From NCBI RefSeq assembly GCF_910591885.1, contig NW_025963551.1, positions 1,054,001 to 1,118,000 on the forward strand: DNA of 64,000 nt. Direction: 5' to 3'. This document shows positions 11,240-22,627 of the stretch, in pieces. Position numbers and translations under genes: made by a program. The notes under the pieces are model-generated. The model worked only from the letters and a program-made list of their open reading frames with translations. It was not told the DNA's origin and did not search any database. How positions within the stretch are numbered: the stretch's first letter is position 1; every line of letters starts with the position of its first letter. Source of the stretch: Bombus terrestris (lineage: Eukaryota; Arthropoda; Insecta; Hymenoptera; Apidae).

Positions 11240-13348
11240 GCACGGCACCATAAGGTATATGTATAGCTTGGAAATTGTAATCGTTGCTCGCTCGCTCCGC
11301 TTGCTCGTAAGAATCTAGTCCAACCTCACAACCGATCCGACACGTTCGTAAATTTGAAATTAGTCGCCTCCTTATCGGATAACGAACGCAAGAGGGATTG
11401 GTTTTAGGTTAGGCTATAGTTATCGGGCGAGCACAGGGAGCGAGGGACGCGTAAGGGTGTGTCACAAACCAACGGTTTGTCACATAGGGTCATTGAAATA
11501 TTCGCACCAGCCCCAGGAACCGGAAGTCTTTATCGAATTGCCTACAGACAAAAGTTTACAGTATATCAATATTTGTACATAAATAGTAATATTTTCACAC
11601 AGTACAGTGCAACGTGAGGTCCGAAATCGCTGACAAATTGAGGTAATAACAGGAAATATATGCAAGGCAATATAAGGTATATGTATAGCTTGGAAATTGT
11701 AATCGTTGCTCGCTCGCTCCGCTCGCTCGTAAGAATCTAGTCCAACCTCCCAACCGATCCGACACGTTCGCAAATTTGAAATTAGTCCCCTCCTTATCGA
11801 ATGGCGAACGTAAGAGATATTGGTTTTAGGTTAGGCTATAGTTTTCAAGCGAGCGCAGCGAGCGAGGGTCGCGTAAAGGTGTGTCACAAACCAACGGTTT
11901 GTCACATAGGGTCATTGAAATATTCGCACCAGCCCCAGGAGCCGGAAGTCTTTATCGAATTGCCTACAGACAAAAGTTTACAGTTTATCAATAGTTTTAC
12001 ATAAATAGTAATATTTCCACATAGTACAGTGCACGTAAGGTCCGAAATCGCTGACACATTGAGGTAATAACAGGAAATATATGCAAGGCAATATAAGGTA
12101 TATGTATAGCTTGGAAATTGTAATCGTTGATCGCTCGCTCCCCTCGCTCGTAAGAATCTAGTCCAACCTCACAACCGATCCGACACGTTCGCAAATTTGA
12201 AATTAGTCGCCTCCTTATCGGATAACGAACGCAAGAGGGATTGGTTTTAGGTTAGGCTATATTTATCGAGCGAGCGCAGCGAGCGAGGGACGCATAAAGG
12301 TATGACACAATCCATCGGTTTGGCACATAGGTACATTGAAATATTCGCACCTGCCCGAGGAGTAGGAAGTCTTTATCGAGTTGCCTACTGACAAAAGTTT
12401 ACAGTTTATCAATAGTTTTACATAAATAGTAATATTTCCACATAGTACAGTGCACGTAAGGTCCGAAATCGCTGACAAATTGAGGTAATAACAGGAAATA
12501 TATGCAAGGCAATATAAGGTATATGTATAGCTTGGAAATTGTAATCGTTGATCGCTCGCTCCCCTCGCTCGTAAGAATCTAGTCCAACCTCACAACTGAT
12601 CTGACACGTTCGCAAATTTGAAATTAGTCGCCTCCTTATCGGATAACGAACGCAAGAGGGATTGGTTTTAGGTTAGGCTATAGTTATCGGGCGAGCACAG
12701 GGAGCGAGGGACTCGTAAGGGTGTGTCACAAACCAACGGTTTGTCACATAGGGTCATTGAAATATTCGCACCAGCCCCAGGAGCCGGAAGTCTTTATCGA
12801 ATTGCGGACTGACAAAAGTTTACAGTATATCAATATTTGTACATAAATAGTAATTTTTTCACACAGTACAATGCAACGTGAGGTCCGAAATCGCTGACAA
12901 ATTGAGGTAATAATAAGAAATGTATGCAGGACAATATAAGATATATGTATAGCTTGGAAATTGTAATCGTTGATCGCTCGCTCCCCTCGCTCGTAAGAAT
13001 CTAGTGCAACCTCACAACCGATCCGACACGTTCGCAAATTTGAAATTAGTCCCCTCCTTATCGAATGGCGAACGTAAGAGATATTGGTTTTAGGTTAGGC
13101 TATAGTTATCGATCGAGCGCAGCGAGCGAGGGACGCATAAAGGTGTGTCACAAATCATCGGTTTGGCACATAGGGACATTGAAATATTCGCACCTGCCCG
13201 AGGAGTAGGAAGTCTTTATCGAGTTGCCTGCTGACAAAAGTTTACAGTTTATCAATAGTTTTACATAAATAGTAATACTTCCACATAGTACAGTTGCAAC
13301 GTGAGGTCCGAAATCGCTGACAAATTAAGGTAATAACAGGAAATATAT
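11240..13348 (+). repeat. Five-monomer block, first copy (2,109-bp period)
   Basis: The block spans five family A monomers, including the mosaic at 11,801 and two A4-type monomers with TTGATCGCTCGCTCCCC near 12,125 and 12,547. Its start is set where the upstream sequence (TACGGTGCAACGTAAGG near 11,181) stops matching the position 2,109 bp downstream (TACAGTTGCAACGTGAGG). Confidence 0.8.
11801..12221 (+). repeat. Mosaic A1/A2/A4 monomer (421 bp)
   Basis: The monomer starts as A1 (TTTTCAAGCGAGCGCAGCG), switches to A2 at the dyad (GGTTTGTCACATAGGGTCATTG through CTACAGAC), and returns to the A1 form at TTTATCAATAGTTTTAC. It then takes the A4 marks, GTGCACGTAAGG with one base missing and TTGATCGCTCGCTCCCC in the right arm. 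An identical mosaic starts at 13910 as part of a 2,109-bp duplication. The tract structure looks like conversion or exchange between neighbouring subtypes. Confidence 0.85.
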
Positions 13349-14440
13349 GCACGGCACCATAAGGTATATGTATAGCTTGGAAATTGTAATCGTTGCTCGC
13401 TCGCTCCGCTCGCTCGTAAGAATCTAGTCCAACCTCACAACCGATCCGACACTTTCGTAAATTTGAAATTAGTCGCCTCCTTATCGGATAACGAACGCAA
13501 GAGGGATTGGTTTTAGGTTAGGCTATAGTTATCGGGCGAGCACAGGGAGCGAGGGACGCGTAAGGGTGTGTCACAAACCAACGGTTTGTCACATAGGGTC
13601 ATTGAAATATTCGCACCAGCCCCAGGAACCGGAAGTCTTTATCGAATTGCCTACAGACAAAAGTTTACAGTATATCAATATTTGTACATAAATAGTAATA
13701 TTTTCACACAGTACAGTGCAACGTGAGGTCCGAAATCGCTGACAAATTGAGGTAATAACAGGAAATATATGCAAGGCAATATAAGGTATATGTATAGCTT
13801 GGAAATTGTAATCGTTGCTCGCTCGCTCCGCTCGCTCGTAAGAATCTAGTCCAACCTCCCAACCGATCCGACACGTTCGCAAATTTGAAATTAGTCCCCT
13901 CCTTATCGAATGGCGAACGTAAGAGATATTGGTTTTAGGTTAGGCTATAGTTTTCAAGCGAGCGCAGCGAGCGAGGGTCGCGTAAAGGTGTGTCACAAAC
14001 CAACGGTTTGTCACATAGGGTCATTGAAATATTCGCACCAGCCCCAGGAGCCGGAAGTCTTTATCGAATTGCCTACAGACAAAAGTTTACAGTTTATCAA
14101 TAGTTTTACATAAATAGTAATATTTCCACATAGTACAGTGCATGTAAGGTCCGAAATCGCTGACAAATTGAGGTAATAACAGGAAATATATGCAAGGCAA
14201 TATAAGGTATATGTATAGCTTGGAAATTGTAATCGTTGATCGCTCGCTCCCCTCGCTCGTAAGAATCTAGTCCAACCTCACAACCGATCCGACACGTTCG
14301 CAAATTTGAAATTAGTCGCCTCCTTATCGGATAACGAACGCAAGAGGGATTGGTTTTAGGTTAGGCTATATTTATCGAGCGAGCGCAGCGAGCGAGGGAC
14401 GCATAAAGGTATGACACAATCCATCGGTTTGGCACATAGG
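13349..14440 (+). repeat. Partial second copy of the five-monomer block
   Basis: This stretch repeats 11,240-12,331 at an offset of 2,109 bp, including the identical A2 monomer and the identical mosaic monomer at 13,910. It breaks off near 14,436, where the first copy reads GTACATTG then CACCTGCCCG and this copy reads GGACATTG then CACCAGGCCG. About 2.6 of the five monomers are retained. Confidence 0.8.
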
Positions 14441-14739
14441 GACATTGAAATATTCGCACCAGGCCGAGGAGTCGGAAGTCTTTATAGAGTTGCCTACAGA
14501 CAAAAGTTTACAGTTTATCAATAGTTTTACATAAATAGAAATATTATCACACAGTACAGTGCAACGTGAGGTCCGATATCGCTGACAAAATTAGGAAATG
14601 ACTGGAAATATATGCAAGGCAATATAAGGTATATGTATAGCTTGGAAATTGTAATCGTTGCTCGCTCGTTCCGCTCGCTCGTAAAAATCTAGTCCAACCT
14701 CGCAGCCGATCTGACACGTTCGCAAATTTGAAATATGTC

Positions 14740-16005
14740 TCCTCCTTATCGGATAACGAACGCAAGAGGGATTCGTTTTACGTTAGGCTATAGTTTTCGA
14801 GCGAGCGCAGCGAGCGGCCGACGCGTAAAGGTGTGTCACGAACCAACGGTTTGGCTCATAGGGACATTGAAATATTCGCACCAGGCCGAGGAGTCGGAAG
14901 TCTCTATAGAGTTGCCTACAGACAAAAGTTTACAGTTTATCAATAGTTTTACATAAATAGACATATTTTCACACGGTACAGTGCAACGTGAGGTCCGAAA
15001 TCGCTGACAAAATTAGGTAATAATAGGAAATATATGTAGGACAATATAAGATATATGTGTAACTTGGAAATTTTAATCGTTGCGCGCTCGCTCCGCTCGC
15101 TCGTAAAAATATAGTCCAACCACACAACCGATCCGACACGTTTGCAAATTTGAAATTAGTCGCCTCCTAATCGGATAACGGACGCAAGAGGTATTGGTTT
15201 TAGGCTAGGCTATAGTTATCGGGCGAGCACAGCGAGCGAGGGACGCATAAAGGTGTGTCACAATCCATCGGTTTGGCACATAGGTACATTGAAATATTCG
15301 CACCTGCCCGAGGAGTAGGAAGTCTTTATCGAGTTGCCTACTGACAAAAGTTTACAATTTATCAATAGTTTTACATAAATAGTAGTATTTCCACATAATA
15401 CAGTGCACGTAAGGTCCGAAATCGCTGACAAATTGAGGTAATAACAGGAAATATATGCAAGGCAATATAAGGTATATGTATAGCTTGGAAATTGTAATCG
15501 TTGATCGCTCGCTCCCCTCGCTCGTAAGAATCTAGTCCAACCTCACAACCGATCTGACACGTTCGCAAATTTGAAATTAGTCGCCTCCTAATCGGATAAC
15601 GAACGCAAGATGGATCGGTTTTAGGCTAGGCTATAGTTATCGGGCGAGCACAGCGAGCGAGGGACGCATAAAGGTGTGTCACAATCCATCGGTTTGGCAC
15701 ATAGGTACATTGAAATATTCGCACCTGCCCGAGGAGTAGGAAGTCTTTATCGAGTTGCCTACTGACAAAAGTTTACAGTTTATCAATAGTTTTACATAAA
15801 TAGTAATATTTCCACATAGTACAGTTGCAACGTGAGGTCCGAAATCGCTGACAAATTAAGGTAATAACAGGAAATATATGCATGGCACCATAAGGTATAT
15901 GTATAGCTTGGAAATTGTAATCGTTGCTCGCTCGCTCCGCTCGCTCGTAAAAATCTAGTCCAACCTCACAACCGATCCGACACGTTCACAAATTTGAAAT
16001 TAGTC
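14740..16005 (+). repeat. Three-monomer block, first copy (1,266-bp period)
   Basis: The block opens with an unusual monomer (GATTCGTTTTACGTTAGG, left arm followed by GCGGCCGACGCG, CACCAGGCCGAGG). Two monomers with GGGCGAGCACAGCGAGCG follow. It ends with GACACGTTCACAAATTTG, a mark found again 1,266 bp downstream. The GCGGCCG context is rare in the array and makes the block easy to recognise. Confidence 0.87.
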
Positions 16006-17276
16006 GCCTCCTTATCGGATAACGAACGCAAGAGGGATTCGTTTTACGTTAGGCTATAGTTTTCGAGCGAGCGCAGCGAGCGGCCGACGCGTAAAGGTGT
16101 GTCACGAACCAACGGTTTGGCTCATAGGGACATTGAAATATTCGCACCAGGCCGAGGAGTCGGAAGTCTCTATAGAGTTGCCTACAGACAAAAGTTTACA
16201 GTTTATCAATAGTTTTACATAAATAGACATATTTTCACACGGTACAGTGCAACGTGAGGTCCGAAATCGCTGACAAAATTAGGTAATAATAGGAAATATA
16301 TGTAGGACAATATAAGATATATGTGTAACTTGGAAATTTTAATCGTTGCGCGCTCGCTCCGCTCGCTCGTAAAAATATAGTCCAACCACACAACCGATCC
16401 GACACGTTTGCAAATTTGAAATTAGTCGCCTCCTAATCGGATAACGGACGCAAGAGGTATTGGTTTTAGGCTAGGCTATAGTTATCGGGCGAGCACAGCG
16501 AGCGAGGGACGCATAAGGGTGTGTCACAATCCATCGGTTTGGCACATAGGTACATTGAAATATTCGCACCTGCCCGAGGAGTAGGAAGTCTTTATCGAGT
16601 TGCCTACTGACAAAAGTTTACAATTTATCAATAGTTTTACATAAATAGTAATATTTCCACATAATACAGTGCACGTAAGGTCCGAAATCGCTGACAAATT
16701 GAGGTAATAACAGGAAATATATGCAAGGCAATATAAGGTATATGTATAGCTTGGAAATTGTAATCGTTGATCGCTCGCTCCCCTCGCTCGTAAGAATCTA
16801 GTCCAACCTCACAACCGATCTGACACGTTCGCAAATTTGAAATTAGTCGCCTCCTAATCGGATAACGAACGCAAGATGGATCGGTTTTAGGCTAGGCTAT
16901 AGTTATCGGGCGAGCACAGCGAGCGAGGGACGCATAAAGGTGTGTCACAATCCATCGGTTTGGCACATAGGTACATTGAAATATTCGCACCTGCCCGAGG
17001 AGTAGGAAGTCTTTATCGAGTTGCCTACCGACAAAAGTTTACAGTTTATCAATAGTTTTACATAAATAGTAATATTTCCACATAGTACAGTTGCAACGTG
17101 AGGTCCGAAATCGCTGACAAATTAAGGTAATAACAGGAAATATATGCATGGCACCATAAGGTATATGTATAGCTTGGAAATTGTAATCGTTGCTCGCTCG
17201 CTCCGCTCGCTCGTAAAAATCTAGTCCAACCTCACAACCGATCCGACACGTTCACAAATTTGAAATTAGTCGCCTC
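16006..17276 (+). repeat. Three-monomer block, second copy (1,266-bp period)
   Basis: This is a near-identical tandem copy of 14,740-16,005. The differences noticed are AGTAGTATTT against AGTAATATTT, CATAAAGG against CATAAGGG, and CTACTGAC against CTACCGAC, about three changes in 1.27 kb. After it the sequence returns to ordinary GATTGGTTTTAGG monomers. Confidence 0.87.
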
Positions 17277-19248
17277 CTTATCGGATAACGAACGCAAGAG
17301 GGATTGGTTTTAGGTTAGGCTATAGTTATCGGGCGAGCACAGCGAGCGAGGGACGCGTAAAGGTGTGTCACGAACCAACGGTTTGGCACATAGCGACATT
17401 GAAATATTCGCACCTGCCCGAGGAGTAGGAAGTCTTTATCGAGTTGCCTGCTGACAAAAGTTTACAGTTTATCAATAATTTTACATAAATAGTAATATTT
17501 CCACATAGTACAGTTGCAACGTGAGGTCCGAAATCGCTGACAAATTAAGGTAATAACAGGAAATATATGCACGGCACCATAAGGTATATGTATAGCTTGG
17601 AAATTGTAATCGTTGCTCGCTCGCCCCGCTCGCTCGTAAGAATCTAGTCCAACCTCACAACCGATCCGACACGTTCGCAAATTTGAAATTAGTCGCCTCC
17701 TTATCGGATAACGAACGCAAGAGGGATTGGTTTTAGGTTAGGCTATAGTTATCGGGCGAGCACAGGGAGCGAGGGACGCGTAAGGGTGTGTCACAAACCA
17801 ACGGTTTGTCACATAGGGTCATTGAAATATTCGCACCAGCCCCAGGAGCCGGAAGTATTTATCGAATTGCGTACTGACAAAAGTTTAGAGTATATCAATA
17901 TTTGTACATAAATAGTAATATTTTCACACAGTACAGTGCAACGTAAGGTCCGAAATCGCTGACAAATTGATGTAATAATAGGAAATATATGCAGGACAAT
18001 ATAAGATATATGTATAGCTTGGAAATTGTAATCGCTGCTCGCTCGCTCCGCCCGCTCGTAAAAATCTAGGCCATCCTCCCAACCGATCCGACACGTTCGC
18101 GAAATTTGAAATTAGTCCCCTCCTTATCGAATGGCGAACGTAAGTGATATTGGTTTTAGGTTAGGCTATAGTTTTCAAGCCAGCGCAGCGAGCGAGGGTC
18201 GCGTAAAGGTGTGTCACAGACCAACGGTCTGGCACTTAGCGACATTGAAATATTCGCACCTGCCCGAGGAGTAGGAAGTCTTTATCGAGTTGCCCGCTGA
18301 CAAAAGTTTACAGTTTATCAATAGTTTTACATAAATAGTAATATTTCCACATAGTACAGTTGCAACGTGAGGTCCGAAATCGTTGACAAATTAAGGTAAT
18401 AACAGGAAATATATGCACGGCACCATAAGGTATATGTATAGCTTGGAAATTGTAATCGTTGCTCGCTCGCTCCGCTCGCTCGTAAGAATCTAGTCCAACC
18501 TCACAACCGATCCGACACGTTCGCAAATTTGAAATTAGTCGCCTCCTTATCGGATAACGAACGCAAGAGGGATTGGTTTTAGGTTAGGCTATAGTTATCG
18601 GGCGAGCACAGGGAGCGAGGGACGCGTAAGGGTGTGTCACAAACCAACGGTTTGTCACATAGGGTCATTGAAATATTCACTCCAGCCCGAGGAGGCGGAA
18701 GTCTTTATCACGTTGCCTACTGACAAAAGCTTACAGTTTATCAATAGTTTTACATAAATAGTAATATTTCCACATAGCACAGTGCACGTAAGGTCCGAAA
18801 TCGCTGACAAATTGAGGTAATAACAGGAAATATATGCAAGGCAATATAAGGTATATGTATAGCTTGGAAATTGTAATCGTTGATCGCTCGCTCCCCTCGC
18901 TCGTAAGAATCGAGTCCAACCGCACAACCGATCCGACACGTTCGCAAATTTGAAATTAGTCGCCTCCTTATCGGATAACGAACGCAAGAGGGATTGGTTT
19001 TAGGTTAGGCTATATTTATCGAGCGAGCGCAGCGAGCGAGGGACGCATAAAGGTGTGTCACAGACCAACGGTCTGGCACTTAGCGACATTGAAATATTCG
19101 CACCTGCCCGAGGAGTAGGAAGTCTTTATAGAGTTGCCTACAGACAAAAGTTTACAGTCTATCAATAGTTTTACATAAATAGTAATATTGTCACATAGTA
19201 CAGTGCAACGTGAGGTCCGCAATCGCTGACAAATTGAGGTAATAACAG
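17277..19248 (+). repeat. Irregular family A monomers before the A/B border
   Basis: The stretch holds about 4.7 monomers of mixed type and no gene. It includes an A3-like monomer with GCTCGCTCGCCCCGCTC near 17,613, an A2-like monomer with a one-base insertion (TTCGCGAAATTTG near 18,098), and two monomers carrying the altered dyad CAGACCAACGGTCTG at 18,217-18,231 and 19,061-19,075. No clean duplication spans the whole stretch. Confidence 0.8.
18217..18231 (+). other. Hairpin dyad with paired change
   Basis: CAGACC-AAC-GGTCTG forms a perfect 6-bp stem. The common A1 and A2 form is CAAACC-AAC-GGTTTG, also a perfect stem. The A-to-G change on the left side is matched by T-to-C on the right side, so pairing is kept. 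The same form occurs at 19,061-19,075, probably copied from it or the reverse. Confidence 0.85.
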
Positions 19249-20937
19249 GAAATATATGCAAGGCAATATAAGGTATATGTATAGCTTGGAAATTGTAATC
19301 GATGCTCGCTCGCTCCGCTCGCTCGTAAGAATCTAGTCCAACCTCACAACCGATCCGACACGTTCGCAAATTTGAAATTAGTCGCCTCCTTATCGGATAA
19401 CGAACGCAAGAGGGATTGGTTTTAGGTTAGGCTATAGTTATCGATCGAGCGCAGCGAGCGAGGGACGCATAAAGGTGTGTCACAAATCATCGGTTTGGCA
19501 CATAGGGACATTGAAATATTCGCACCTGCCCGAGGAGTAGGAAGTCTTTATCGAGTTGCCTACTGACAAAAGTTTACAGTTTATCAATAGTTTTACATAA
19601 ATAGTAATATTTCCACATAGTACAGTTGCAACGTGAGGTCCGAAATCGCTGACAAATTAAGGTAATAACAGGAAATATATGCATGGCACCATAAGGTATA
19701 TGTATAGCTTGGAAATTGTAATCGTTGCTCGCTCGCTCCGCTCGCTCGTAAGAATCTAGTCCAACCTCACAACCGATCCGACACGTTCGCAAATTTGAAA
19801 TTAGTCGCCACCTTATCGGATATCGTACGCAAGAGGGATTGGTTTTAGGTTAGGCTATAGTTATCGAGCGAGCGCAGCGAGCGAGGGACGCATAAAGGTG
19901 TGTCATGAACCAACGGTTTGTCACATAGGGACATTGAAATATTCGCACCAGCCCGAGGAGCCGGAAGTGTTTAACGAATTGCCTACTGACAAAAGTATAC
20001 AGTTTATCAATAGTTTTTCATTCATAGCAATATTTTCACACGGTACAGTGCAACGTGAGGTCCGAAATCGCTGACAAAATTAGGTAATAACACGAAATAT
20101 ATGCAAGGCTATATAAGGTATATGTATAGCTTGGAAATTGTGATCGTTGCTCGCTCGCTCCGCTCGCTCGAAAAAATCTAGTCCAACCTCACAACCGTTC
20201 CGACACGCTCCCAAACTTGAAATAAGTCGCCTCCACATCGAATGACGAACGCAAGAGGGATTGGTTTTAGGTTAGGCTATTGTTTCCGAGTGAGCACAGC
20301 GAGCGAGGGACGCGTAAATGTGTGTCACAACCCAACGGTTTGGCACATGGGGACATTGAAATATTCGCACCAGCCCGAGGAGCCGGAAGTCTTTATCCTA
20401 TTGCTTACTGACAAAAGTTTAGAGTTTACCAATAGTTTCACATAAATAGTACAATTTCCACATAGTAAAGTGCAATGTGATGTCCGAAATCGCTGACAAA
20501 ATTAGGTAATAACACCACATATATGCGAGGCAATATAAGGTATATGTATAGTTTGGAAATTGTGATCGTTGTTCGCTCGCTCCGCTCGCTCGTAAAAATC
20601 TAGTCCAACCTCACAACCGATACGACACGGTCCCAAACTAGAAATAAGTCGCCTCCTCATTGAATGACGAACGCAAAAGGGATTGGTTTTAGGTTAGGCT
20701 ATAGTTTTCGAGCGAGCACGGCGAGCGAGGGACGCGTAAAGGTGTGTCACAATCCAACGGTTTGGCACATGGGGACATTGAATTATTCGCACCAGCCCGA
20801 GGATCCGGAAGGCTTTATCGAATTGCCTGCTGACTAAAGTTTAGAGTTTATCAACAGTTTCACTAAAATAGTACTATTTCCACATAGTAAAGTGCAATGT
20901 GATGTCAGAAGTGCCTGACAAAATTACGTAATATCAC
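19249..20937 (+). repeat. A-to-B border block, first copy (1,689-bp period)
   Basis: The block starts in family A (TTGTAATCGATGCTCG near 19,300). It passes through an intermediate monomer with GTCATGAACCAACGG and GAAGTGTTTAACG, and reaches family B by about 20,070-20,140 (GACAAAATTAGGTAATAACACGA, then TTGTGATCGTTG). Two B monomers follow. The whole four-monomer block is repeated next to it. A private difference of this copy is AGTTTTTCATTCATAGCAA near 20,013. Confidence 0.87.
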
Positions 20938-22627
20938 GAAATATATGCAAGGCAATATAAGGTATATGTATAGCTTGGAAATTGTAATCGATGCTCGCTC
21001 GCTCCGCTCGCTCGTAAGAATCTAGTCCAACCTCACAACCGATCCGACACGTTCGCAAATTTGAAATTAGTCGCCTCCTTATCGGATAACGAACGCAAGA
21101 GGGATTGGTTTTAGGTTAGGCTATAGTTATCGATCGAGCGCAGCGAGCGAGGGACGCATAAAGGTGTGTCACAAATCATCGGTTTGGCACATAGGGACAT
21201 TGAAATATTCGCACCTGCCCGAGGAGTAGGAAGTCTTTATCGAGTTGCCTACTGACAAAAGTTTACAGTTTATCAATAGTTTTACATAAATAGTAATATT
21301 TCCACATAGTACAGTTGCAACGTGAGGTCCGAAATCGCTGACAAATTAAGGTAATAACAGGAAATATATGCATGGCACCATAAGGTATATGTATAGCTTG
21401 GAAATTGTAATCGTTGCTCGCTCGCTCCGCTCGCTCGTAAGAATCTAGTCCAACCTCACAACCGATCCGACACGTTCGCAAATTTGAAATTAGTCGCCAC
21501 CTTATCGGATATCGTACGCAAGAGGGATTGGTTTTAGGTTAGGCTATAGTTATCGAGCGAGCGCAGCGAGCGAGGGACGCATAAAGGTGTGTCATGAACC
21601 AACGGTTTGTCACATAGGGACATTGAAATATTCGCACCAGCCCGAGGAGCCGGAAGTGTTTAACGAATTGCCTACTGACAAAAGTATACAGTTTATCAAT
21701 AGTTTTACATAAATAGACATATTTTCACACGGTACAGTGCAACGTGAGGTCCGAAATCGCTGACAAAATTAGGTAATAACACGAAATATATGCAAGGCTA
21801 TATAAGGTATATGTATAGCTTGGAAATTGTGATCGTTGCTCGCTCGCTCCGCTCGCTCGAAAAAATCTAGTCCAACCTCACAACCGTTCCGACACGCTCC
21901 CAAACTTGAAATAAGTCGCCTCCACATCGAATGACGAACGCAAGAGGGATTGGTTTTAGGTTAGGCTATTGTTTCCGAGTGAGCACAGCGAGCGAGGGAC
22001 GCGTAAATGTGTGTCACAACCCAACGGTTTGGCACATGGGGACATTGAAATATTCGCACCAGCCCGAGGAGCCGGAAGTCTTTATCCTATTGCTTACTGA
22101 CAAAAGTTTAGAGTTTACCAATAGTTTCACATAAATAGTACAATTTCCACATAGTAAAGTGCAATGTGATGTCCGAAATCGCTGACAAAATTAGGTAATA
22201 ACACCACATATATGCGAGGCAATATAAGGTATATGTATAGTTTGGAAATTGTGATCGTTGTTCGCTCGCTCCGCTCGCTCGTAAAAATCTAGTCCAACCT
22301 CACAACCGATACGACACGGTCCCAAACTAGAAATAAGTCGCCTCCTCATTGAATGACGAACGCAAAAGGGATTGGTTTTAGGTTGGGCTATAGTTTTCGA
22401 GCGAGCACGGCGAGCGAGGGACGCGTAAAGGTGTGTCACAATCCAACGGTTTGGCACATGGGGACATTGAATTATTCGCACCAGCCCGAGGATCCGGAAG
22501 GCTTTATCGAATTGCCTGCTGACTAAAGTTTAGAGTTTATCAACAGTTTCACTAAAATAGTACTATTTCCACATAGTAAAGTGCAATGTGATGTCAGAAG
22601 TGCCTGACAAAATTACGTAATATCACG
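20938..22627 (+). repeat. A-to-B border block, second copy (1,689-bp period)
   Basis: The join with the first copy lies near 20,938. The bases before it are family B (GTGCCTGACAAAATTACG) and those after it are family A again (TTGTAATCGATGCTCG near 20,985). The block then repeats the A-to-B passage at an offset of 1,689 bp. It differs from the first copy by AGTTTTACATAAATAGACA near 21,703 and GGTTGGGCTATAG near 22,381. Downstream the array stays in family B. Confidence 0.87.

Larger units (their letters stand above)
1..19248 (+). repeat. Family A part of the satellite array
   Basis: These roughly 45 monomers share family A marks: TTGTAATCGTTG before the right arm, TCGTAAGAATCTAG after it, TTTGAAATTAGTCGCCTCC or TAGTCCCCTCC near the end, and GGTAATAACAGGAAATA in the middle. 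At least four subtypes are interleaved. A1 has GAGGAGTCGGAAG and TTTATCGCGTTG. A2 has CAGCCCCAGGAGCC and ATATCAATATTTGTAC. A3 has CACCTGCCCGAGGAGTAGG and an extra T in GTTGCAACG. A4 has TTGATCGCTCGCTCCCC. Some monomers combine the left half of one subtype with the right half of another. No gene is present. Confidence 0.93.

Noticed and set aside
19800..20060. Unique sequence or insertion at the A/B border
   Set aside because: The stretch aligns over its full length with monomers. It is an intermediate monomer, not foreign DNA.
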